Below, in pieces: positions 35,341 through 44,299 of a DNA stretch of 64,000 nucleotides (positions are counted from its first letter, which is position 1; each line of letters opens with the position of its first letter). The notes under the pieces were generated by a model that ran no database searches, was not told the DNA's origin, and worked only from the letters and a program-made list of their open reading frames with translations. Where the stretch lies: contig NZ_LJAK01000006.1 of NCBI RefSeq assembly GCF_001420005.1, positions 124,001 through 188,000 of the forward strand, written 5' to 3'. Origin of the DNA: Loktanella sp. 3ANDIMAR09 (GTDB taxonomy: Bacteria; Pseudomonadota; Alphaproteobacteria; Rhodobacterales; Rhodobacteraceae). Both the position numbers and the translations under genes were made by a program.

Positions 35341-35577
35341 TTAGACTGCGAACATCAGCAGAAGTGCGATCAGGAACGAAAAGATCCCGAGAGCTTCTGC
35401 GAATGCCAGGCCGATGAAGAGTGTCGCGGTCTGCGACGCAGCGGCGGAGGGGTTGCGCAGTGCGCCGGCCAGGTAGTTACCTGCCACGTTGCCAACACCC
35501 AGAGCAGCCAGACCTGTACCGACGCCAGCCAAGCCAGCACCCAGGAATTGGCCCATGTTTGCGATATCGCCTTCCAT
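35341..35577 (-). CDS. atpE: ATP synthase F0 subunit c
   Basis: The 78-residue rotor-ring proteolipid: two helices joined by a polar loop ([13 protein letters not shown]). The proton-carrying carboxylate is the Glu in [15 protein letters not shown] (about residue 60). The first helix has the [17 protein letters not shown] glycine pattern. Nothing suggests a sodium-binding set of ligands. It lies between atpB and the b' gene. Confidence 0.96.
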   Translation of the reverse strand: MEGDIANMGQFLGAGLAGVGTGLAALGVGNVAGNYLAGALRNPSAAASQTATLFIGLAFAEALGIFSFLIALLLMFAV

Positions 35578-35640
35578 AATCTTTTCTCCTTACGATGGAA
35601 TTGCGTTGATGGTTCGTAGACTTACCCGTGGACCTGCCCG

Positions 35641-36408
35641 TTAGTGGGCCGGATGCAGCGCATCCTTGAGGTAGACACAGGTCAGAATTGTAAAGACGTA
35701 GGCCTGAATGCCGCAGACGAGGATTTCCAGACCGTAGATCGCCGTGATGGCCAGAACCGACAGCGGGCTGACAGCGGCAAGTGCGGCGAATGCTGCGAAC
35801 ACCTTGATCACGGCGTGACCGGCGGTGATGTTACCTGCCAGACGGACAGAGTGGCTGACCGGACGCACGAAATAAGAGATGATTTCGATCACGGCGATGA
35901 TGGGACGCAGGAACAGCGGCGCCTCTGACATCCAGAACAGTTTCAGGAACGACGGTCCGTTCAGCACGAAACCAAGGATGGTAACTGCGAAAAACACGCC
36001 GAAACCCAGCACCGCGGTCGCCGCGATATGGCTGGTCGTCGAGAACGACATCGGGATCAGGCCGAGGTAGTTGGCAAACAGGATGAACATGAACAGCGTC
36101 ATGATGTAGGGGAAATACTTCAGCCCCTCCTTGCCGGTGATATCCTCGACCATCTTGTGGGTGAAGCCGTACATCAGCTCCGCGACAGACTGACCACGGC
36201 CAGGGATCGTGGACCGGTTGCGCGTGCCCCAGATGAACAGCGCAGCGATGCACAGCACTGCAATGGCAAGCCACAGGGTCACGTTCGTGGGCGTGTACCA
36301 ATGCACGGGACCGTCACCGAACAGCGGTTTGACAATGAACTGGTCCAGCGGGTGAAAAACCAGACCGCCAGTTTCTTCGGCACCGTCGTAAGCAGTTTCA
36401 GTCGCCAC
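35641..36408 (-). CDS. atpB: ATP synthase F0 subunit a
   Basis: The membrane proton-channel subunit (about 255 aa). The essential arginine is in the [17 protein letters not shown] block near residue 200. I prefer the GTG at 36408 ([13 protein letters not shown], with GAGGGTGAAA upstream); an ATG at 36426 would add six residues. Either start overlaps the end of atpI, so the two genes are translationally coupled. The [13 protein letters not shown] start is typical of the family in Rhodobacterales. Confidence 0.94.
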   Translation of the reverse strand: MATETAYDGAEETGGLVFHPLDQFIVKPLFGDGPVHWYTPTNVTLWLAIAVLCIAALFIWGTRNRSTIPGRGQSVAELMYGFTHKMVEDITGKEGLKYFPYIMTLFMFILFANYLGLIPMSFSTTSHIAATAVLGFGVFFAVTILGFVLNGPSFLKLFWMSEAPLFLRPIIAVIEIISYFVRPVSHSVRLAGNITAGHAVIKVFAAFAALAAVSPLSVLAITAIYGLEILVCGIQAYVFTILTCVYLKDALHPAH

Positions 36409-36751
36409 GTGTTTCACCCTCGTCATCGGCGGATTGGTCCGCCTGTTGTTTCGCCTGCATTTCCTTTGCCGACCGCATCATGGTGTTCACACCGGCTGCG
36501 AAGCCAAAGAAAATGAACAGCACCAGAAAAATCGGCATGGTCCCAAAAAAAAGGTCCAGACTGTATCCGATGCCGAAACCGATCCCGAGACCGGCCACAA
36601 GTTCAATCACCATCCGCCAAGCAAGCTGCGCCTGACCATGATGGCTTTCGCTATGGGACTTCACCGGTTGCGTCACCTTGCGGGCCGCCAGTTTCTGTTC
36701 CAGCGCCTTCAGACGCTCGGACGGATCTGGCTGGTCCGGGTTCGGTGTCAC
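36398..36751 (-). CDS. atpI: AtpI/AtpZ family protein of the F0 operon
   Basis: A 117-residue membrane protein with two helices ([20 protein letters not shown] and [20 protein letters not shown]) and charged ends. AtpI helps assemble the c-ring or supply Mg2+ in other bacteria. It is the first gene of the F0 operon and overlaps atpB. Confidence 0.92.
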   Translation of the reverse strand: MTPNPDQPDPSERLKALEQKLAARKVTQPVKSHSESHHGQAQLAWRMVIELVAGLGIGFGIGYSLDLFFGTMPIFLVLFIFFGFAAGVNTMMRSAKEMQAKQQADQSADDEGETRGD

Positions 36752-36910
36752 GTGGATCTATCCCGTTCGTTCCCGTCAGGGTCTATGGCGCGAATGAAAA
36801 GGAGTCAAGCGAGGCAAAATCCACGCCAAGCCATTGATTTGTATCATTTTACTCAATGCGGATATACTGAAACTCGCCCAAAAGCCATGCATCGTGCGCC
36901 CGTTCGTCAT

Positions 36911-36926
36911 TCAACCATTCGGTTGA
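36911..36926. promoter_or_regulatory. Dyad upstream of the ArsR-family gene
   Basis: TCAACC-ATTC-GGTTGA is a perfect 6-bp inverted repeat, 33 bases before the ArsR ATG, and could be an autoregulatory operator. Confidence 0.3.
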
Positions 36927-36958
36927 CGATAACGCGGGCATGGGCGTATCGGATTTGC

Positions 36959-37300
36959 ATGAGCGGAAATCTGGACACCACCTTTGCAGCACTTGCCGAC
37001 CCGACCCGGCGGGCGATCCTGTCCATGTTGCTGGAGGATGACATGGCCGTCACGGACGTGGCAGAGCCATTCGAGATGTCTCTTGCTGCGGTGTCAAAGC
37101 ACCTGAGCGTACTGACGGCAGCGGGTCTGGTGTCACAGGAAAAGCGCGGCCGGGTCAAATGGTGCAAACTCGAACCCGATGCGCTGCATGCGGCAGCGGT
37201 CTGGATGCAGGCCTTTGGCATGTTGGGTCCGCTGGACCTGGATGCCTTTGAGGGTTTTTTGCTGGGGCAATTGGAACAGGAAAAAGCCGCCAACCCGTGA
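36959..37300 (+). CDS. ArsR/SmtB-type winged-helix regulator
   Basis: A 113-residue transcription regulator: DPTRRAILSMLLEDDMAVTD (about 14-33), recognition helix region FEMSLAAVSKHLSVLTAAGL and wing LVSQEKRGRVKWCKLEP. The metal-binding ELCVCDL-type motif of ArsR is absent, so it is probably of the non-metal subgroup, whose usual partner is an SRPBCC-domain protein. No such partner is adjacent. I took the ATG at 36959; the frame is open upstream but without a convincing start. Confidence 0.88.
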   Translation: MSGNLDTTFAALADPTRRAILSMLLEDDMAVTDVAEPFEMSLAAVSKHLSVLTAAGLVSQEKRGRVKWCKLEPDALHAAAVWMQAFGMLGPLDLDAFEGFLLGQLEQEKAANP

Positions 37301-37340
37301 TCCGGGCGGCGGCTGTTTACCGGCTAACCTGTCGTCAAAT

Positions 37341-37409
37341 TTACAGAACGAACTGCACGATTGCGACGACGATGACCACGAGACCCACGAGATAGATGAT
37401 ATTACGCAT
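37341..37409 (-). CDS. 22-residue hydrophobic membrane microprotein
   Basis: A very short frame that starts with MRNIIYLVGLVV and ends in FVL, almost all one transmembrane helix. A good AAGGA site lies seven bases before the ATG. Similar 20-25-residue peptides of the pattern M-x-x-I-I-Y-L-V-G-L recur as predicted genes in Rhodobacterales, from general knowledge. It lies between the convergent ArsR gene and the DMT transporter gene. The function is unknown. Confidence 0.55.
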   Translation of the reverse strand: MRNIIYLVGLVVIVVAIVQFVL

Positions 37410-37467
37410 TTTTTATCCTTCTTGAACTATTCGTGAGCGAACGCCGCGGTGCGACATTTTGTTCCAA

Positions 37468-38379
37468 TCAGCCCTCGGGTTTTTGCGGGCCGTCATCACG
37501 CAGCAGCAAAAACAGTGCCAGAATGGTCAGCGCGATCCCGACCAGAATCAACGGTCGCGGCGGCACGGCCCCCAGCGCCAACTGCCAGCAGATGACCCAG
37601 CTTGGCGTCAGATAGGTGTAGGCCATGACCTTGGCGCTTGGCAGGCGGGTCGCGGCGAACTGCAACAGCGCAAAGGTGGCCGCCGATGCAGCGATGGCCA
37701 CATAGGTCAGCGTGATCCAGACGATCCCCGGCAGACTGGTCCACGGCGTCGCCACAATCGCGTCCCAGGCATAGACCGTCAGCAGCAGCGCCCCGGCCAG
37801 CAAGGTGCCACAGGCAAATACCAGCGTGCCCTCACCCCGTTTCAGCAGCGCCACGCAGGGCGTGTAGAAGGCATGCGCGATACATCCGACAAAGAATATC
37901 GCCTCGCCGCGCCCCACATCCAGCGCACGCAGCGCGGCCAGATCAGCGCGAAAGATGACCCACAGCGCCCCGATCCCGCCGATGGCCAGCGCCAGTGCCA
38001 TGCGCGCCGTCAGGCGTTGCCGCAACAACAGCCAGCCGAAACCAGCCGCCATGATCGGTGTCAGGGTAAAGACCGCCGAGGTGCTGACCGGCGGCGCGGT
38101 TTTCAGCCCTTCGAACATTGTGGCGAAATAGATGCCCATCAGCGCCGCCAACGCGAAATAGCGCCATGGCGCCTGAAATGCCCTGCGGTTCACCTGCCCT
38201 GTCGCCACGGCGGCCACGGCCAGCAACACAGCCGCCAGCCAGAACCGGGCGGCGGTCATCACCACGGGGTCGATTTCGTTTGCAGCACGGCTGCCCAGCG
38301 CAAAGCTGCCCGCAACCAGCGCCGAAAAGGTCAACATCGCCAGATGACCCGCCCTGTCGGCGGACCGGGGTTTGAACAT
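37468..38379 (-). CDS. EamA/DMT-family transporter
   Basis: A 303-residue inner-membrane protein with ten predicted helices arranged as two EamA repeats, for example MLTFSALVAGSFALGSRAAN, STSAVFTLTPIMAAGFGWLL and AYTYLTPSWVICWQLALG. It is a drug/metabolite transporter whose substrate cannot be told. Its ATG overlaps the stop of the lysR gene (TGATG), so the regulator and transporter are cotranscribed and probably functionally linked. Confidence 0.9.
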   Translation of the reverse strand: MFKPRSADRAGHLAMLTFSALVAGSFALGSRAANEIDPVVMTAARFWLAAVLLAVAAVATGQVNRRAFQAPWRYFALAALMGIYFATMFEGLKTAPPVSTSAVFTLTPIMAAGFGWLLLRQRLTARMALALAIGGIGALWVIFRADLAALRALDVGRGEAIFFVGCIAHAFYTPCVALLKRGEGTLVFACGTLLAGALLLTVYAWDAIVATPWTSLPGIVWITLTYVAIAASAATFALLQFAATRLPSAKVMAYTYLTPSWVICWQLALGAVPPRPLILVGIALTILALFLLLRDDGPQKPEG

Positions 38380-39257
38380 CACAGTTCGGCCTTTTTAACC
38401 CATTCCTTGAGAAAGGCGACAAAGGTCTGCACCTTCTTGCTGCGGTGCAGATCGACATGGGTGACGATCCAGACATCCACGGACCATTCATCCGGGCTTT
38501 CGACGACAGGGACCAGAGTGGGATATCTCAGCAGGTCCAGTCGCGACATGAAACCGATACCCGCCCCGGCCAGAATGGCCTCGCGCAGCACACGGGCGTC
38601 CGTCGTCTGGATGCGCCGCCTTTCGTCGGGCACACGTTCAGACAGCCAGCGGTAGAAGGGCGCGCGGTTGACCCCGTCCATATGCGTGACGAATTCGTGC
38701 CGTGCCAGATCGGCTTCGGATTCGACCGGACCCATCCGGGCGATGTAGTCCTCTGATGCAACCAACACGGGCTGGAGCTGCATCAGGGGTTGGACCACGT
38801 TGTCAGGTTCCGCCGGTCGCGTGCCTGCGCGCACGGCGACATGGGCCTCGCCGTATTCCAGCCGAAAGATGCGTTCATCGGTCAGGATCTGGCTGCGGAT
38901 TTCAGGGTAGGCCGTGTTGAATTCGTGAATGACCCCGGCAAGGATGATCGACAATTCGCCGATCGAGGTGATGATCAGCTCGCCGCTGACGCCATCGCCC
39001 TGCCCCTTGATGCGGCCAACCAGCTGCGTGAATTGTTCGTCCGTCGTTTGCGCCACGCGCAGCAGATCCACACCGGCATCGGTCGGCGTGTAGCCGCGTG
39101 CGTGCCGCTGGAACAGTTTTACGCCCAGCCGTCCCTCGAGAGAGTCGATATGTCGGATGACCGTCGCATGATGCACGCCCAGTTGTTCGGCGGCCCCGCT
39201 GACCGTTCCCGCCCGCGCCACCTGAAAGGCCGTGCGGATTTCGTCCCAGCTGTCCAT
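38379..39257 (-). CDS. LysR-family transcriptional regulator
   Basis: A 292-residue regulator. The N-terminal winged helix is clear (TAFQVARAGTVSGAAEQLGV, HHATVIRHIDSLEGRLGVKL, FQRHARGYTPTDAG). The effector domain is of the type seen in LysR proteins related to CrgA/AaeR. The long frame upstream of the ATG at 39257 is a shadow of the divergent esterase gene. It is followed by a coupled DMT transporter gene and is divergent from the esterase, so either may be its target. Confidence 0.92.
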   Translation of the reverse strand: MDSWDEIRTAFQVARAGTVSGAAEQLGVHHATVIRHIDSLEGRLGVKLFQRHARGYTPTDAGVDLLRVAQTTDEQFTQLVGRIKGQGDGVSGELIITSIGELSIILAGVIHEFNTAYPEIRSQILTDERIFRLEYGEAHVAVRAGTRPAEPDNVVQPLMQLQPVLVASEDYIARMGPVESEADLARHEFVTHMDGVNRAPFYRWLSERVPDERRRIQTTDARVLREAILAGAGIGFMSRLDLLRYPTLVPVVESPDEWSVDVWIVTHVDLHRSKKVQTFVAFLKEWVKKAEL

Positions 39258-39377
39258 GTCGTGCGCTCTCTCTGGTTCAGGCCGTTCTGGGCCAAGGTCG
39301 GTTATTTTACCCCATAGCGCAATCGTCAATGACCTGCATCGCTTGACCGTGGCCGGCGGAACACCCCAGTGTAGGAC

Positions 39378-40289
39378 ATGACTTCGTTCACCCACCGCCT
39401 GATGCGGCTGCACGCATGGACCGTGCAAAAGCCGATCCTCGCCCTTGTGCGGCACACGGGCGTGCTGCGCGTCCTGTTCACCGTGAACGCCGTGATCGGC
39501 AACAAGACACCAAAGGGTCTGCGCCTGACGGCCATCGAACTGAACGGCAGGCCCGGCACGATCTGCGGCACGGATGCACCGACACCGAACGGCACGACGC
39601 TGTATCTGCATGGCGGTGCCTTCGTGATCGGCAATCTGCGCGGCTACAGGCATCTGGTCGCGCGGCTGGCGCAGGCGGCGGGTACGCGGGGTGTGTTCCT
39701 TGATTACCGCTTGGCGCCGGAACACCCGTTTCCCGCCGCACTCGACGATGCAGAGGCGGCCTGGCGCGCGTTGTCTGACGATCCTGATGCCGGACCGCTG
39801 ACATTGGCGGGGGACAGCGCGGGGGGCAATCTTGCGCTGGCACTCTTGCAGCGGATCATCGCCAAGGGGCTGGTGTTGCCGCACGGCGTGGCTGTGCTGT
39901 GTCCCGTCACGGACCTGCGACTGGAAAACCCGTCGCTGGCAAAAAACCGCAAAACCGATCCGCTGGTGTCGACCCGTTGGGGCGCGCGGGGCGTTGCGGC
40001 CTATTTGGCCGGTGCCGATCCCGCCCAGCCCGATGCCTCGCCGATCCTGGGGGATTTCACCGGTGCACCGCCCGTCCTGATCCACACTGACTGCGGCGAG
40101 GTGCTGCACGACGATGCCTGCCTGATGGCCGACCGGCTGCGCGCACAGGGCGTGGATGTCACATTGACCAAGGAGGCGGGTCTGTATCATGTCTGGCACC
40201 TGAACGTCGGGCGCACCGTCGAGGCAGGTCGCAGCGTGGCCCAGATCGGCGCATTCCTGTCTGACGCGGTGACAAGGGGCCGTTCATGA
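39378..40289 (+). CDS. Alpha/beta hydrolase (hormone-sensitive-lipase family esterase)
   Basis: A 303-residue esterase. The oxyanion-hole HGGAF motif is at residues 78-82, the nucleophile Ser147 is in AGDSAGGNLAL, the acid is probably in TDCGEVLHDDA and the His in GLYHVWHLN. This is the family IV (HSL) pattern. It is cytoplasmic. It lies divergent from lysR and overlaps the DoxX gene by ATGA, so both form a short operon. Confidence 0.9.
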   Translation: MTSFTHRLMRLHAWTVQKPILALVRHTGVLRVLFTVNAVIGNKTPKGLRLTAIELNGRPGTICGTDAPTPNGTTLYLHGGAFVIGNLRGYRHLVARLAQAAGTRGVFLDYRLAPEHPFPAALDDAEAAWRALSDDPDAGPLTLAGDSAGGNLALALLQRIIAKGLVLPHGVAVLCPVTDLRLENPSLAKNRKTDPLVSTRWGARGVAAYLAGADPAQPDASPILGDFTGAPPVLIHTDCGEVLHDDACLMADRLRAQGVDVTLTKEAGLYHVWHLNVGRTVEAGRSVAQIGAFLSDAVTRGRS

Positions 40290-40642
40290 CGACATTGATC
40301 CTGATCCTGCGGATCGCGCTGACCGTCGCGTTTCTCTATTTCGGTCTGCGCAAGATTTTCGGCGGAAAAGAAGACGTCAAAGTCTACGACGCGCTTGGTT
40401 TCGGGCAATGGCCGCGTCCCATCACCGGCAGCGTGGAAACAATCTGCGCCATCGGGCTGTGGGTGCCGGGGTTGCAGGGGATTGCGGCCCTGGGCCTGCT
40501 GGCAACGGTCATCGTCGGCACCACCGCGCTGACCCTGTTCACCAGATTGCCGCGCGCGCACATGTTCGCACTGATCGCAGGCAGCGCCGTGCTGGTCTGG
40601 TTCGATGCCGCCGATATCCTGCGTTTTCTGCCGCTGGCTTGA
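40286..40642 (+). CDS. DoxX-like membrane protein
   Basis: A 118-residue protein with four helices (LILRIALTVAFLYFGLRKIF and so on) matching the DoxX-like family. Its role is poorly known; some members take part in redox or sulfur metabolism. It is translationally coupled to the esterase gene upstream. Two small hairpins follow its stop. Confidence 0.87.
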   Translation: MTTLILILRIALTVAFLYFGLRKIFGGKEDVKVYDALGFGQWPRPITGSVETICAIGLWVPGLQGIAALGLLATVIVGTTALTLFTRLPRAHMFALIAGSAVLVWFDAADILRFLPLA

Positions 40643-40679
40643 CTCTGTGACTGTCCCCGCGTAATCCGCAACCAATTCC

Positions 40680-40716
40680 CCGGAAGCTGTGCCTTCCGGT
40701 CCCCGGTTTACGGGGA
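40680..40716 (+). terminator. Twin hairpins between the DoxX gene and ffh
   Basis: CCGGAAG-CTGTGC-CTTCCGG and TCCCCG-GTTTA-CGGGGA stand back to back with no gap. They may end the esterase-DoxX transcript. The rest of the 169-bp gap shows no gene, and no 4.5S RNA is recognisable in it. Confidence 0.5.
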
Positions 40717-40811
40717 TCGCCCTCCGTCAGCGCGTTGCGCCCACGGGGGCGCTACCGCATTGAGCGTTCGTCCCCATATGGGTGGCAACGCAACCGACGA
40801 CAGGACGAGCC

Positions 40812-42299
40812 ATGTTCGAGAACCTCTCTGACCGCCTATCAAGCGTCTTTGACCGCCTGACGAAACAGGGTGCCCTGTCCGCGGACGATGTCAAAACCGC
40901 CATGCGCGAGGTGCGCGTCGCCCTGCTCGAGGCTGACGTGTCGCTGCCCGTGGTGCGCGATTTCGTCAAGGCGGTCGAGGCCAAGGCGACCGGTCAGGCC
41001 GTGACCAAGTCGATCACGCCGGGCCAGCAGGTTATCAAGATCGTCCACGACGAATTGCAGCACGTACTGACCGGCGCAGAGGACCCCGGCGCGCTGAAAA
41101 TCGACAACCCACCCGCCCCCATCCTGATGGTCGGCCTGCAGGGTTCGGGCAAGACGACGACGACGGCGAAACTGGCAAAACGGCTCAAGGAGCGTGAGGG
41201 CAAGAAGGTCCTGATGGCCTCGCTTGACACCAACCGCCCTGCGGCCATGGAACAGCTTGCGATCCTCGGCACGCAGATCGGTGTGGATACCCTGCCCATC
41301 GTCAAGGGCGAGACGCCCGTTCAGATCGCCAAACGCGCGAAAACGCAGGCCAGCCTTGGCGGGTATGACGTGTTCATGCTGGATACCGCTGGCCGGTTGC
41401 ACATCGACGCCGAACTGATCGCGCAGGCCGCCGAGGTACGCGACGTGGCCAACCCGCGCGAAACGCTGCTGGTGGTTGACGGCCTGACGGGTCAGGACGC
41501 GGTGAACGTCGCGCAGGAATTCGACGACAAGATCGGCGTGACCGGCGTTGTCCTGACCCGTATGGACGGCGATGGACGCGGCGGTGCGGCGCTGTCGATG
41601 CGTGCCATCACCGGCAAGCCCATCCGCTTTGTCGGTCTGGGCGAAAAGATGGACGCCATCGAAACCTTCGAGCCGCAGCGCATCGCGGGCCGTATCCTGG
41701 GCATGGGCGACATCGTGGCCCTGGTCGAAAAGGCGCAGGAAACGCTGGAGGCCGAACAGGCCGAGCGCATGATGAAGCGGTTCCAGAAGGGCCGTTTCAA
41801 TATGAACGACCTGAAGATGCAGCTGGACCAGATGCTGAAAATGGGCGGCATGGAAGGCATGATGGGCATGATGCCCGGCATGAACAAAATGAAGGGCCAG
41901 ATGGACAAAGCCGGGATCGACGACAGTATCCTGAAGCGCCAGATCGCCCTCATCAATTCCATGACCAAGGCAGAACGCGCCAACCCTGACCTGCTGGCTG
42001 CCTCTCGCAAAAAGCGGATCGCCAAGGGTGCTGGCCTCGAAGTGTCGGAACTGAACAAGCTGGTCAAACAGCACCGCCAGATGGCCGACATGATGAAGAA
42101 AATGGGCAAGGGCGGGATGCTCAAACAAGCGATGAAGCAGATGATGGGCAAGGGTGGCATGCCCGACATGAACGACCCCGCCGCCATGCAAGAGGCCGCA
42201 AAGGCCATGCAGGGCCGCATGCCCGGTGGCGGCCTGCCCGGACTGGGCGGTGGTTCCGCCCTGCCCCCCAGTCTGTCCGGTTTTGGCAAAAAGAAATAA
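40812..42299 (+). CDS. ffh: Signal recognition particle protein Ffh
   Basis: The SRP GTPase (495 aa) that delivers nascent membrane proteins to FtsY. The NG domain shows GLQGSGKTTTTAKLAKRLK (about 107-125), DTAGRLHIDAELI and TRMDGDGRGGAALSM. The methionine-rich M domain extends from about residue 325 to the end, with a long tail of MMGKGGMPDMNDP-type repeats that binds signal peptides and SRP RNA. I chose the ATG at 40812. Three acetyltransferase genes, chorismate mutase and rpsP follow in the same direction. Confidence 0.96.
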   Translation: MFENLSDRLSSVFDRLTKQGALSADDVKTAMREVRVALLEADVSLPVVRDFVKAVEAKATGQAVTKSITPGQQVIKIVHDELQHVLTGAEDPGALKIDNPPAPILMVGLQGSGKTTTTAKLAKRLKEREGKKVLMASLDTNRPAAMEQLAILGTQIGVDTLPIVKGETPVQIAKRAKTQASLGGYDVFMLDTAGRLHIDAELIAQAAEVRDVANPRETLLVVDGLTGQDAVNVAQEFDDKIGVTGVVLTRMDGDGRGGAALSMRAITGKPIRFVGLGEKMDAIETFEPQRIAGRILGMGDIVALVEKAQETLEAEQAERMMKRFQKGRFNMNDLKMQLDQMLKMGGMEGMMGMMPGMNKMKGQMDKAGIDDSILKRQIALINSMTKAERANPDLLAASRKKRIAKGAGLEVSELNKLVKQHRQMADMMKKMGKGGMLKQAMKQMMGKGGMPDMNDPAAMQEAAKAMQGRMPGGGLPGLGGGSALPPSLSGFGKKK

Positions 42300-42302
42300 G
42301 CG

Positions 42303-42884
42303 ATGAAGTCGGATCGTTCCCTGCACAGCCGCGTGCTGACCTCTGCCCCGGAGTTGACCACCGGGCGGTTGTTGCTGCGCGGCCCGCAGGACAGCGATCT
42401 GGACGCGTTGACAGAGATGGTGACGCAATCGGACCGCATGGCGCATGTCGGCGGCAAGGGCACCAGCACCGAAGCCTGGCGCGCATTCATTTCGGGGATC
42501 GGCCACTGGCAGATGCGGGATTTCGGGTTCTTTACGATCACCGACCGCAACAGCGGCGAAACCTTTGGCCGTTGCGGTCTGCTGCGCCATGTCGGCTGGC
42601 CTGAAACCGAAATGGCCTACCACCTGTTCGACGGCGCAGAGGGACGCGGCATCGCCTACGAGGCATGTGTTGCCGTGCGCCGCTGGGCGGGCGAAAACCT
42701 TGGCCTTGGGCCGCTGGCGTCGTTCATCGCGCCTGCCAATGCGCGCAGCCGTGCGCTGGCCAAGCGCCTGGGCGCGGTCGAGGAAGGCCTGCACGTCATC
42801 GACGGCGACGAGGCATTGGTGCACCGGCACCTGGCGCATGATGCGCCGCTGGCCCGCGCGCAATGGCTGGAGGTGTCGCAATGA
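42303..42884 (+). CDS. GNAT-family N-acetyltransferase 1
   Basis: A 193-residue RimJ/RimL-type acetyltransferase: LTTGRLLLRGPQDSDLDAL at the start, the acetyl-CoA region around HLFDGAEGRGIAYEACVAVR, and ANARSRALAKRLGAVEEG near the C-terminus. It begins three bases after the ffh stop and overlaps the second GNAT gene by ATGA. The substrate is probably a protein N-terminus or small amine, unknown. Confidence 0.88.
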   Translation: MKSDRSLHSRVLTSAPELTTGRLLLRGPQDSDLDALTEMVTQSDRMAHVGGKGTSTEAWRAFISGIGHWQMRDFGFFTITDRNSGETFGRCGLLRHVGWPETEMAYHLFDGAEGRGIAYEACVAVRRWAGENLGLGPLASFIAPANARSRALAKRLGAVEEGLHVIDGDEALVHRHLAHDAPLARAQWLEVSQ

Positions 42885-43396
42885 ACCACAGCCTGCAAAC
42901 CGCCCGCCTGATCCTGCGTCAGCCCAATGCATCGGACTGGCCCGCGTTCCGCGATTTCATGGCGTCGGACCGTGGCGCGCTGTTCGGCCACACGACCGAA
43001 GGTGCCGCCTGGCGCAGCTTTGCCGCCGAACTGGGGCACTGGCAGATATTCGGTTACGGCATGTGGGCCGTCACGCAGCGCGGATCGGATGCCATCGTGG
43101 CGTTGATCGGCCCGTGGTGCCCGCCCGACTGGCCAGAACGCGAAATCGGCTGGATGGTGCTGGACCCCGCAATCGAAGGCACCGGCATCGCCCATGAGGC
43201 GGCCAAGGCATCGCTGATGCACGCCTTTACGGCCCTGGGCTGGACCACCGCCGTCAGCTACATCGCCCCCGGCAACACCCGGTCTGCCGCATTGGCCGCC
43301 CGGTTGGGCGCCGCACCCGACCATGCCGCGACCCCGCCCGCCAGCTACGCAGGCCAGGTGGTCTGGCGTCATCCCCTGCCAAAGGACCTGTCATGA
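42881..43396 (+). CDS. GNAT-family N-acetyltransferase 2
   Basis: A 171-residue paralogue of the preceding enzyme: TARLILRQPNASDWPAFRDF, then LDPAIEGTGIAHEAAKASLM (CoA site) and NTRSAALAARLGAAPDH. The start is in the ATGA overlap with GNAT 1, and its own stop overlaps GNAT 3 in the same way. The tight coupling suggests the three proteins are made in equal amounts. Confidence 0.88.
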   Translation: MNHSLQTARLILRQPNASDWPAFRDFMASDRGALFGHTTEGAAWRSFAAELGHWQIFGYGMWAVTQRGSDAIVALIGPWCPPDWPEREIGWMVLDPAIEGTGIAHEAAKASLMHAFTALGWTTAVSYIAPGNTRSAALAARLGAAPDHAATPPASYAGQVVWRHPLPKDLS

Positions 43397-43962
43397 CGAT
43401 ACATCCCTGGGAACAGCCCCCTGCCGGACAGGCCGCCGTCGCGGTCGACCGCATCGTGCAGGCGCTGCCGCGCATTGCAACGGACCGCACCATCATGCGC
43501 GGCCCCTACATGGAAGATTTCGACGTCTTTGCCGATCTGGTGACGTCGGACCGGGGGCGCTATGTGTCCGGCCCATTGACGCGCGAGGGTGCATGGGACG
43601 ATTTCATTCAGCTGACCGCCAGCTGGATCTTGCGCGGTGCCGGCCTGTGGACGGTCGAACATCAGGACGACAAGCGCGTGCTGGGGTTCGTGCTGCTGGG
43701 CCACGAAACCGGCGATCCCGAACCCGAACTGGGGTTCCTGTTCACCCAAGAGGCCGAGGGCAACGGTTACGCATTCGAGGCCGCAGAAAAGGCACGTAAC
43801 AATGCCTGGAACGCGCTCAGCTTTGACACGCTCGTCAGCTATATCGACCCCGAAAACGACCGCGCGATCGCGCTGGCGAAACGCCTGGGTGCGGTCAAGG
43901 ACGACGGCATGCACGACGGCTGCGAAATCTGGCGTCACCCCCGACCGGAGTATGACCTGTGA
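43393..43962 (+). CDS. GNAT-family N-acetyltransferase 3
   Basis: A 189-residue GNAT protein with an N-terminal extension of about 30 residues (MTIHPWEQPPAGQAAVAVDR) before the TDRTIMRGPYMEDFDVFADL block. The CoA-binding region FTQEAEGNGYAFEAAEKAR is diverged: the usual R/Q-GxGxA is E-GNGYA. It overlaps GNAT 2 (ATGA) and the chorismate mutase gene (GTGA). Confidence 0.87.
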   Translation: MTIHPWEQPPAGQAAVAVDRIVQALPRIATDRTIMRGPYMEDFDVFADLVTSDRGRYVSGPLTREGAWDDFIQLTASWILRGAGLWTVEHQDDKRVLGFVLLGHETGDPEPELGFLFTQEAEGNGYAFEAAEKARNNAWNALSFDTLVSYIDPENDRAIALAKRLGAVKDDGMHDGCEIWRHPRPEYDL

Positions 43963-44258
43963 CCGATGATCCCGTCATCCGCGCCGCAGAAGTGCTCAAG
44001 GAACACCGCGCCAGCATCGACCGGCTGGACGCGATCCTTGTCTATACCTTGGGCGAACGGTTCAAGCACACGCAGGCGGTTGGCGCGCTCAAGGCCGCGC
44101 ACGATCTGCCGCCGTCAGACCCCACGCGCGAGGCGACACAGATCGCCCGCCTCACCGATCTTGCGAAACGGGCCGATCTGGACCCGGAATTCGCCAAGAA
44201 ATTCCTGAATTTCATCATTCAGGAAGTCATCCACCACCACGAACAACACAAATCCTGA
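43959..44258 (+). CDS. Chorismate mutase (AroQ type)
   Basis: A 99-residue all-helical enzyme that converts chorismate to prephenate for phenylalanine and tyrosine synthesis. The AroQ pattern is visible in [23 protein letters not shown] (long first helix, with Arg and Asp), [11 protein letters not shown] (active-site Lys) and the C-terminal [19 protein letters not shown]. It starts with GTG inside the end of the third GNAT gene. Its position between ffh and rpsP is common in Rhodobacterales. Confidence 0.92.
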   Translation: MTDDPVIRAAEVLKEHRASIDRLDAILVYTLGERFKHTQAVGALKAAHDLPPSDPTREATQIARLTDLAKRADLDPEFAKKFLNFIIQEVIHHHEQHKS

Positions 44259-44299
44259 CGGGCCTCCCCCGTCATCAATACCCAAGAAGGAAAAACATC

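Noticed and set aside
40643-40811. Possible 4.5S (SRP) RNA just before ffh
   Set aside because: The gap has hairpins, but I cannot find the conserved GGTCAGG...GGAAGCAGCC-like apical loop of bacterial SRP RNA.
40839-42932. 697-aa minus-strand frame opposite ffh
   Set aside because: Shadow of ffh; the composition mirrors the methionine-rich M domain codons.
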